Position numbers and translations under genes: made by a program. Shown here piece after piece: positions 37,601 through 48,782 of a stretch of DNA of 64,000 nucleotides. The notes beneath the pieces were generated by a model. That model did no database searches and was not told the DNA's origin. It saw only the letters and a program-made list of their open reading frames with translations. Origin of the DNA: Acestrorhynchus altus (Eukaryota; Chordata; Actinopteri; Characiformes; Acestrorhynchidae). Position 1 is the stretch's first letter, and each line of letters starts with the position of its first letter. The stretch is from positions 18,358,928-18,422,927 of the forward strand of contig CM067522.1 of assembly GCA_034509495.1 (NCBI GenBank), given 5' to 3'.

Positions 37601-40600
37601 GCACGTAATGAGCTTTTAGGCCCTGATGATGTCCACTTGCAAAGCAGTATGATGGTCTCATTTGTCCAGACCACAGTGTTGGGTATCTATTTCCAGTAGG
37701 ATCCAGCTGCAGACTCGCAGTACAGCACCCTCAGCAGCTCACCGTCCGTCGCAAACTACCAATCCCATAGAAGTACGCCTCTAGAGGTTAATTTCAAAAC
37801 TGAATTCACATTTTCCAACCTAACATAAGAACTGCAATGACATTAAGCATTAATAATATAATATTAATGTATAATAATCTAGCCAACACTGAGTGTTTCT
37901 GAAATGCAGAACGTTAACGGTGATATCCAGGGCTGACGGAGCTGTTCTGCGGGTCTGCCGATAAACCCTTCTCTTAACTTCATATGAAAAATAAATGTCT
38001 TTAAATTAGATGCTAAAGTTTCTACATTTCTATACATTAACCTGTTTGACCACGACAATGTAGTACCAGGAGGTTCCGTCACAGGACAATGTTAAAAATC
38101 ATATGAGAAAAAAAATAAACTTTAACACTTTTGAAACTCTAAATTCTAAAGCAAACAAAAAAAAAAACAACAAATAAAATTATAATACATAATAAATAAT
38201 AAAATAGAATTCCCAGGAATCATTAGCCTCTCCCTAAATGCACATAACACAAACCATATCACAATCTTGTTTTTCTAAGGTTTGAATATTAGAATTTAGA
38301 TTAGTTATTTATTATTAATACTAATGTAAAATTAGTATTACATCTACTTGTATTATTATTTTTACTACTTCGGTAAAAGTGTATAAACAAGACCAATTTA
38401 TAATAATAATTAAAAAAAAGAATTGTGACTGATCATCAAAACATCATTAAACTCCTGCGAGGCAAATCAGTGAGCTGCACACATACCATCTCAAAGTCAG
38501 ATAGCGAGAGCCGACAGTTATATTTGGAGTAGAGGTCGCACAGTTGCCGTAAATTGGTCACCAACACCTTTAGATGCTCCACTTCCTCTGCTCTATGGTC
38601 CTCCGTCTAGAAAAGGCAAAATTCCGAAAGTGAGAACATACAGTTTAACATGCCAATACAACGATGGTTGTCTCTCAGGTCAGCATTCTTCCCCCTGATT
38701 GTGGTTTTGTGTTTGTGTTGGACTGAGGTTGTGTGTGGTTCTGGATTCCTGATTTTCATGAGCTAACAGCCATTTATTTGTGATGCGCTAGTTCTCCTAT
38801 GTGTCCCTCTACAATTTCACACCATGCCACTGTGCTTCGAAAAGAACTGAAGAGAGAACGACGAACAGTACCAAATTAGTGGACATCCAAAACGATGGCA
38901 GGCCGAGTTCAGCCAGGATCAGTCCATTTTGAGGCCAGCCATTCTAAAAGCAGGGAAATAAAAAACCCAAGTAAGGCCGAAGAGCTTCAAACACAGACAA
39001 ACTGATTAGCACTTTTTTTGATGGTTTCAGTACCTTCTCTGTTAATTCCAGATCTCTTGCACGTAGCTCCAACCATTTGGCCAGGATTCTCTGTGGAAAC
39101 AGAATGAAGACGGGAATCTTTCACTGCCTATAATTATTGTTTTTAGCTCTGAATTTCACTAGAATGTCTGACATGAATTTGACAGTTTTTATCATTTGGC
39201 CACCAACAACGAAAAATCTAATATTTCAGTGAATTAAAGAGCAACAGTAGTTGACAAAGGAACACACCACCAAGTACACACTTTCTCTACCCAAACTGGA
39301 TTTCTTTGTCTTCATTTTCTCTCTTTTGCTCCTGGTTTTCATTTAAAAATTACATTTAACAGCAAGTGTCCTTTATTATTTTTAATATTTATTAATAATT
39401 TATCTATATTATGTATCAGTTTTATCCCTTCTCAGGACTTTTATTCTGAAATTTGAACACGTATGAGCAAAGAAAGACAGCCCCTCCTTTGTCATTTTCC
39501 TCTATAACCCAATATCTGGGTCAGTAACATGATTCTCCCAGCTACCATACCTGTCCTTTCGGCAAGACCTTCCACATGAAGGGGACCAGAACACCCTTCA
39601 ACCAGATGCTGAGGTCCTGTGATGGGATGTCTGATGGGATGGAGTTCAACAGAACGTGCAGAGACCTCTCGTCAAACTTGCTTGCAAACTCACCCTTGAA
39701 ATGTTTATATGAAAACAGAACATCCATAAATTCATACCTGCACATGTCTCTGACAAATGAATCTCAGATAAAACCAAAAATGATATGGACTTGGATGAAC
39801 AATTGGTACTGATTTATTGGTACTGTTTTATAGGAGGAGCTTTCATAAACTATTGTATGTCTGTTGTGGTCATTCTTAGCAGGATTTCTGTGGATTTTAT
39901 TTACACTTTTATTATCAATAACAGAAGTTATCATATCGACCAAAATTAAGAAACATATTGTGATATAAATTTTGACTGCACCGTCTATCCGTACTTCTTC
40001 AACCGATTAATGATCCTAAACAAACCTCAAAATTCAGACTGGATGACCTCAAGAGGCACAAGTGGAGCAGTCTACTAAACAGTAGTCCTCCGAGCTAAAC
40101 TAAAACCTCTAACTCAAGAGTAGTGCAGCAAGACAAGCCAGGAACATGGGAGTTTTGGGTAACAGAAGGTCGGATTCCAGCACAGTTTGTGGATTTCCCT
40201 GCTCCAGCACACCAAGTGCACCTGGTAATTAACAGGTGAGTTGAATCAGGAGTGACTCCACAACTGGAGTTCCCCACCCCTGCTGTATTAAAAAATAAAC
40301 CAAGATATTTATATTTAATTTTGAGCCTGTAAACTCAATGAGCTGTTCCAGCAACAGATTGTAGGCAGGAGCATCCACACTTGTGCATGTCACTACACAG
40401 AATATGTACAATAAACAAAGTTTACTGTACGACATCACGATCCTGTTTACAAATATTAAAATGATTAATAAATGCATCACATATGCTTTGATATGTTTTA
40501 CCTCATGTCGAAGCCACAGGTACTGTGCCCTGTTGAGTTTTCTCTCCCGCAGGAAACGGACTATATTTTTTAGGTAATCTGTGCTGTTCAGAAACTCAAT

Positions 40601-43600
40601 CCAGGAGACGCCACTAAAATCAATGAAAAGAATTCATTTTACTCACACTGCAAGAAAACAACACTTTAAGGCTGTCAGAAAAGCATTTCTTAAGCACATC
40701 ATTCAGCAACAAAAAATAATCTAAATGACTCAGAACTGAAGGTTTGTAATGTAGCTTAGAAATGACTCCTCTTTGTCTGCACAGGCCTTCAGGAAGATGA
40801 ACCACACACTGGTGTGGCGCACTGTTCTACTTTGCAGCGATACCTGCACCAACACGATCTTCTTTGAAGAGTCTTCAGAAACGATTCTGATTCCGTAACA
40901 CATCACATGGTTTTGCATCCCAGCACTGGCTAACTGGATAACTTCATTTCACTGTGGTCACTATTATTCTACTTCTATAAAATATGAAACATTGTGACAC
41001 GTTCTCAGTTTACTATGAAGTTGAAGTTTCCAAATGTACTATTGGTCATTCACTTGCATTCTGAGGACGCAATCTTCGCAACTGTTAATTATAATGACCA
41101 ATCAGGGCTGGGCAATATGAACAAAAACAAATCATATCCCGATATGATTTACCTGAACGGTGATATATGATAAACAAGGTATATAATGTGAAAGACTTGC
41201 TTTATTTTTATATATTTAAACACATTTAACTTTGATCTTCATTTCTTCTTTACAGAATAAATCCCCTAATGCCCCCTCCATGGGGTGTGAGAAAGTGACT
41301 GGGGCAGAGTGGAGGAGCTAAGAGCAGGGGGCGGAGCAAAGTGAGGGAGGTAAAGGTTTTTCCCGCAGAAATGTCATTTTAAAACTTTAAAACCTGATAA
41401 ATTTGATATCCTGATATAGATATAAATACTGACACATTGTTCACCCCTATGACCAACCCATTGAACATACTTGAAGTTGTCTGAACCGTAGAGGTTGCAG
41501 TAGGTGGCAAGTTTTGCCAGCGCTGACTGGATCTGTGATGACGGGAAGCGGTTTGCAGCATAGTTCAGCATCTCCTCAGCTGTACCAAGTGTGGGCCAGA
41601 AAGCATTGAGGCAGTACTGCACCACATACTGTTCGTCCTGGAGACACAAACAACCAATCAGTGGCCAGGCCATGCTGAATCAGGTGCAGCTGCCACAAGC
41701 TAAGCCTAGTACATAGGAAAAGCTTCACGAGGAAAAACTACAAGACAAGAACCACACGATATCTGTAGCACAATCACAACGTCTAGAGGGCTAGAAAATT
41801 CCTAATTCCTTTATGTATCTTGGTGGTTAGAAGGTAGCTGATACACAATACCATGATCTTCATCAGGTTGGTTTTGGCCTCCTCAACCAGCCCAGCCCAC
41901 ACGTCCTGACCCTGTCCATTGACTGCCACTGAGGCTAGCTTTTCCAACACAAAGTCCAACTTCACCTTATACACCAGCTGGAATCAGAGCAGAAACATGC
42001 CACGTGTCACAGACTGCAATGCGTTTATAAACGTTTATATAAGCACACTATTATAATTGAGGGGAATAAAAACCTACCTCAACATCAAGCTCAAAAGCTA
42101 TCGCAAACTTCTCTGCTTCTTCAAACTTGTGTTTGTAGAGAAGCCTATTCAACCTGAGGATTACAGAAATGACAGTTGAAGGTCAACACATTAACTTAAT
42201 TATAATAATAACAATAATAACATCAATAAACTACTAAACTCCATCAAAAGTGCATCACATGATCATACCTGTTCTCTGGCAAAGCTTCTGTGAAGCATCT
42301 CAGGACTAAACCAAAGGCTGAGGCCTCAGAACTGCTTTGAGAAATTAGAATTAGTCAGTAAGACTGTGGTTAACTTTAAAAATAAGATACATCACAGTTA
42401 GAAGAGCTCTATTGTTAAATTATGTTCTTTAACTCACACACACACACACACATACGCACACACAAATATATTTTACTACAACCTTCGATAAATAGAGGGC
42501 ATAATTACACACTAGTGATTTCACACACCAGGCGGCAGTGAACACACATGCCCGGAACGGTGGGCAGCCCTATCCTCAGCACCTGGGGAGCAGCCGAGGA
42601 GTTCAGTGCCCAGTGTTCCCTTCAGTCATGTCCTGCCAGTTCAGGGATTCAAACCGGTGACCTTCCAGTCACGAGGCTGGTTCCCTAACCACCAGGCCAC
42701 GGCTGCTCCCACAAAGGTATTCTGTATCTGCAATCTGTAGTTTTTAATATCACAAAACAAAATAGGACAATGCCAGTTTTTCCAACATCGTGCAACCCTA
42801 CTGTATACAACAGTGACTAAATATGCACTCACTAGAAATCAATTTAAAACACACCTCTGCTTCATGAACCTGGCGCAGTTTTACACATAACCAAACTGCC
42901 AAATTATGTAAAGGGTTTTAAGATACACACAGACAGACAGCAGAGTCGAGCTCACCTCTTGGAATTATCAGTAACGCCCTCCAACAAATAGATGGCATCC
43001 TAAATGTGTGGGAATACAATGAACAAATCCTTATTTCACAATACAATTATTAACAATGACGGGGAAACATTTCTGCAGAAGCAGAATTTGGACGAAGTAG
43101 CGAGTTTACCATGTTAATGGATTTCTGTACTAATGACGCCACTGCAGACACCTCCAGAGAGTACAGAACATCCATAGTTGGAAGGGACTGAACCAAGAGC
43201 TTCTGAAGATGCGGCTAAAAACAAAGGAATCATAAGAAAAATAGAATAGAATTACTAAAATAATAAATGAACTAATTAATAAAAGTGTCAATACTTTATA
43301 GTCCTAAACGAACTGTAATACAATAAACGCATGGAACACAAAGGTTCCCCGACTAAAGAATCTGAAGTAGTCTTTACTGGCACTGTTCAAGTTTCTTAAC
43401 AAAAGTACACACCTTCCCCTCGACAGCAGTCAAGGTCATAATCTTCATGCTGGTGCCCTCTTGTCTGCAATTTAAGGAGGATAGATTCACAAAAAGGAAG
43501 CAATTTGATACAGATATCTTAAAAAATGATCAGCTCAGAATTACTGTCTCCTATGAAGTGTTTACATTTTTTGGTCAATAAACGAATGTTAAACTATGAA

Positions 43601-46600
43601 ATCATCCCACAAAAACTGACCATGATTCTAAATGTTAAGGTATAAAGTAGATGGACATGTAAAAACATTTCTGCATATTCTGACTGTTCGGTGGATTTAC
43701 AGTAACGCTTGTGAACAGACGGATAAGACAATACGACTAATGTAATAAAGCAATAAAAAGACACTTGCGTTCCAATAGATGTCAAATCCCCTTCTGTTAT
43801 AAGCAGGAAATCAAGGATGTAAAGATCAGGCCAACAACACAACATGACCAGAGAGCGTGCATCCCATAAACTCAGCATGTTCTACAAGGACGGGAAAAAA
43901 GATGCTTTTGATCAACAGTGAGTTAGTTTTGAACTGAATTTACAATGGAATAAAACAAATACTGGGATTTAGAAACATTGTCAAAAGTACACTGGAATTT
44001 AAGTCACTGAGTTTCCCCATTTTATAAAAAAACTAAACAAAAAACAAAAACATCCATTTGTCCATCAATCATCTGCTGCTTTACTGGGGTCCAGGTCATG
44101 GGATCAGCCTCCCCAGCCACCTCCTCCAGCTCTTCCGGGAGGATTCTATGACATTCCCAGGCCAGCTCTCCAGCATGTCCTCCAGCACCTCCGTACATGA
44201 TGGCAATGGTCAAAACTTGAGCTGTACCAACAGCCCTACAAGCATCAAGTACACCTCGACTTGACCCACCCTCCCTCAAATTGCATGTAAAACATCCAGA
44301 CTCTTTTCTGGTCTGGCACCAAAATGGCGGAATAAACGTCCCCTGTGGTGTGCAGTACGCATCTGAACCAGATGGGTCCTCTCAATGTAGAGGAGCAATG
44401 GCTCTACTCTGAGCCTCTCCCAGATGAATGAACTATTCAGCCACTCTGCGGAGGAATCTCATCTCAGATGATGGTACTCGGGATCTTGTTCTTTGGGTCA
44501 CTATCCAAAGCATGTGGCCACAGGTGAAAGCTGGAACCTAGACTGCATTGCCTTCTGGCTCAGCTCTCTCTTCACCACAACAGACTGGCTCGGAGTCCAC
44601 AACACAGCACAGCTCTGATCCGCCTGTCAGCCTCCCGCTCCATCTTTTTTGTGAAAAACAAAAGCCTGAGATACTGAGGAGATATTGAGGAACTCATTCC
44701 CAACCCAGAGGGGCCATCCCACCCTTTAACAGTTTAGATTTAGATGCTGATTCTCATCCCAGCTGCTTCACACCTGACTGCAAACTGATTCAGCGAGAAC
44801 TGGAGGTCACAGCTCGATGAAGCCAACATCATCAATCCTGAGGTCCCCGAACTGGACACCTTCTCCATTTGGCTACTTTGAGAAATGTTACGAACAAATA
44901 CAGAGACAAAGGGCAGCCTTGACGGAGTCTAATCCAACAAACACTGAGAAAAGGTGAAGTTTAGTTCAACACAAGCATGGTTATAAACTGCTAACTGAAG
45001 TTCGTTTCTCACCTCTTCATTTAGCACGTAGAGCAAATTGTCCACAGGTTGTATCTTTTTGACACCTGGGGTACAGAAGAAATAAAACTATTAAACTAAA
45101 CCCTATCATTGTCGACATTCTACTGTTGACGTGTTTTGTAGGATTGTACCAATAATTTCTGAATAATAAATCATTATAAACCCAAATAACAAAATATAGG
45201 TCAATCATTTGTAACATGTTTAACAAAATAAAGTGCAATTCTATTACGATATTTGGTGTTATTACATTACTGAGATAATATTACAAACATATGCAATTAT
45301 TTCATGTAATCATACAATTTTGTTAATACTAACTTAACATGACCAAAGAAACATAAGAGAAGGAATTCAAATCTCCCACAATTCACTGGTAATTTAGAGT
45401 AAACATCGTCGTTCGCTACATGAGCTGAATATGGACCAGAACGCACCTGTGAGTGTCGTTACTGACCAGCGCAGTGTATTGAAGGGAGCGGACTACATTC
45501 GCTCTTATAGCTGCTAAGCCAGTGTTGGTTATGAGCCACTGGACCCTGTGAAGGTCAGATCTTTTCCCATAACATTAGTTCATTAATGGGAGGCTTGTTC
45601 GCAACAAACATAAATCAAGGATTATTCCACGAAGAGCACAGAGCTTTACTAACTTTAATTAAGAGTTCAGTTTGTGTGGGCTGAGTTTAGCCATGACATG
45701 TGACCGGTGCTGTTCACACTACTTAGTACACTAAATACTCTATCCCTATGCATCACAATACTAATCAGGGAACAGTCATTTCAGTCACAGCCAATAAAAT
45801 TATAATCAGTAACCTAATTTTAACCTAACTCCTTTTTTTTTTTTTTTTTTTACATCATTTTAAACTGTATTACATTGTCTATCCAATCAATAGTTTCATT
45901 GACATATGATATAATCATATGTAAACTACTTTACAATGAAACCTATGATGGTACTGGGCCATGCATTACAAATATCAATATTGTGATATGTTATAAATAT
46001 AAGAAAGTCCTTGTCATAATACGGCATGTTACACATTACCATCTATATATGATTTAATAACAAAAAAGAGCAGGAGCAAGTCATTTGATATGGATTAGAA
46101 CTGCAACTGGAATTTCTCTCTGGGATTAACAAAGTAATTCTGAAACATTGCAATTAAATGAGAACAATTTAAACATACAGCATATTGTGTCTTTGGTGTT
46201 ACAATTAAATACTGATAGTGTAACATCTGAATTCATGATTAATTCATTAAACTTTATTCAATACCTGGCATTAAAGTTGAGTCCAGGACGTTTTCAAGGG
46301 ACATTGACCTCTGATCACGCCCCAAACTCCAATGGGAAATAATATTTTGACCATTAGCCTGTTAACAGACATGAAACGTCATGAGTAGTGAAAAAGGTGA
46401 TGTTTAGATACCAAACCCTTGTAGCAGTTACCCAACCCCATTAGGAATCTCCCCCTCTCAAATAAGATGTTCCTGTCACTAAAAGGGAGAAGACAAGCAC
46501 ATGCCTCCTCCAATACATGTGAAGTCAGTCACCACCTCTTTTCTAATTGCATCATTGCTGGGCGGCCAACATGCTTGGAGGAAAGTGTTGAGTCCCCGGT

Positions 46601-48586
46601 TTTGTCTAACAGGCCAGCATTGCACTGGGTGGAGAGAATGGACAATTTTGCTCTCCCGGGTTTCAAACCTGTAATCCTCGTATCATAGTGCTAGGGCATT
46701 AGAACACTGAGACACTCAGCGTTAATTAACTATTCCACTGTCCAAAACAGCAACTACTTCCCCTACAAATTTAAAACCTTTATAAAAATGAAACAAATTT
46801 ACACGACTTACGTAAATGACAGTAATGGCAAAACAGCAAATTATACACGACATGCATACAGAACATCAACCGCAAGAAAGGACGTTAACAGATTAACATT
46901 ACTCCGATCATGAGGTGGACTTCACTGCCAAAGCAGGCCAGAGCCGCTGAGATGCAGCCCTCTCTGCAGATTTCTTCAGTGGAGAAAAAGTCCATGTGTA
47001 TGCGGGCTTGGATCTGAAAGGGAGTTTTGAATAACCAGCTGAAAAGAACAGTAAAACGAATAGTAAAATGAGTAACAGGGTCATTAATAATCTCTGGACC
47101 TACCTCGCTTAAGGCACCCAAGTCCATGCTTTCAATCGCTATTAACAGAAAAGGGAGAACAAATCAACCACTGGAACACAATGTAAGACTGCATTTTAAT
47201 GATCATTTCTGAAGTTACATATGCTCTTACAAACCTTTCTGAGTCTGCTCCAAAGCAAGATTAGATATATGGAAGAAACCATCACGAACAATGACAAAGA
47301 GATGGTACAATCCTAAAAATCAAAGAAAAGATTAAAATGTTATTGACAACAGAGGATTACAATGGCAAGTCACTCCAATGTGAGTTTGAGCCACAAATGT
47401 CTGGGGTTGATATTCCTATTGGAAGTGCCAATTACCCAACCCCATTACGAGTCCCAACTGAGTTGAGTCCATCTCAAACCTCCTGGTGTTGTCAAGTCTT
47501 TAGTAGAGACATTTAGTTCAGTCTGGTTCTCTATTAAAAATTGCTGACTGCACTGACGAGTCTTTATTTCTGGCTTAAATAACACTTTCCACTTCTAAAC
47601 ATACCTGGAGAGTTTTGTGCTTCGTGTAGAATGAGGCTCTGATAGGTTGTCACATGTCCACCTGGGTGCTGCTGCAGAGGCTGGAAGGACAATGTTAACA
47701 CAAGCACAAAGTATTAACAGGTAAGACACAAGACAGCTAACCAGTCAACCACGTTTCATGAGCCTTCCAGAGTTAATCTATTATTTCTATTTCAAATAAC
47801 TGTTAAATAAAGCTAAAATTACCTTGGTCAAAATGGTCTTCTTCATGGGAACATATATAATATGAAGGTTACCATTCTGTTCTCCCACAAACAAGAACCG
47901 TCCCAGAGGGCAAACAGTAACAGCATCCACTGGAGTATCTGTACAGAACACAGGCGGTCATTAATAACAGGTATTATGCTCATCAAACACAACGAATAAT
48001 AATCATTTAGAGTGTCTTTTTACCAAAATACAGGTGAAGAAGAATGGTTTGGAAACTGGGGTCAAAGAGGACCACGGTGGAATCCGCAACAACGAAGCAG
48101 CAGTTCAGGTTATTTGAGGCATAGATCCTGGAGTTCGACGGAACCTGTATAAAGATGGGAAAAACTTCAGATTACAAAAGACAGAAAACTACATGGGTGC
48201 TGATTTCGTAAGGCAGGCTGCACAATAACAAAAAACTGACACTGCAATATTTTGTTGTTCTGCAATATTTATAATAAAAGTCTATTTTCATCAGGTTACA
48301 CACAATAACACACATCTAATGATGCATAAACTGCATATATTTTAAAACAGAATTTGGGACCTAATAAAAGGAAACACATCACCACAGAGCAGGTGTTAGG
48401 TGGGTGATTCTCAGCATGGCAGTGACCCGGACACGGTGGTGGTGTGTTAGTGTGTTGCGCTGATATGAGTGGGTCAGACACAGCAGTGCCACACACCACT
48501 ACCATGTCGGTGTGCAGAGAAACAAATGGACAGCAGTCTAATTATATAGTGTGTTCAGGGTGAAGCAAGGAGGTCTTAATGTAGGG

Positions 48587-48639
<53 letters not shown>

Positions 48640-48684
48640 GAGAGACAATGAGAGTGAGAGACAGAGAGAGAAGCTGATATAGAC

Positions 48685-48782
<98 letters not shown>

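Larger units (their letters stand above)
27187..42331 (-). other. kntc1: KNTC1 exons 14-39: central alpha-solenoid region
   Basis: Exons: 42269-42331, 42078-42153, 41852-41977, 41471-41637, 40502-40613, 39551-39694, 39034-39090, 38872-38943, 38487-38606, 37304-37447, 37056-37151, 36273-36376, 36020-36122, 35502-35636, 34905-35037, 34762-34857, 33858-33925, 32032-32366, 31326-31498, 30689-30786, 29944-30085, 29269-29325, 28148-28311, 27963-28067, 27390-27518, 27187-27303. Family landmarks include LPENRLNRLLYKHKFEEAEKF, ERLVSWARLKL, KLLRCYGIRNL and FNEDGIVLDPVSVLPV. The 335-nt exon 31 carries the least conserved, charged stretch. The end of exon 28 is set by phase: the GTAAGC donor at 34899-34904 fits, whereas the earlier GTTTGT donor would break the frame. 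Confidence 0.93.

Noticed and set aside
43765..43878. Alternative start of a separate minus-strand gene at MLSLWDARSL
   Set aside because: This is KNTC1 exon 10, with an in-frame acceptor and family match; the Met is internal.
46640..46725. Possible tRNA gene (box A and box B words on the minus strand)
   Set aside because: The tRNA-like part is joined to a SINE body seen in other copies, and the arms do not fold as a complete cloverleaf by eye.
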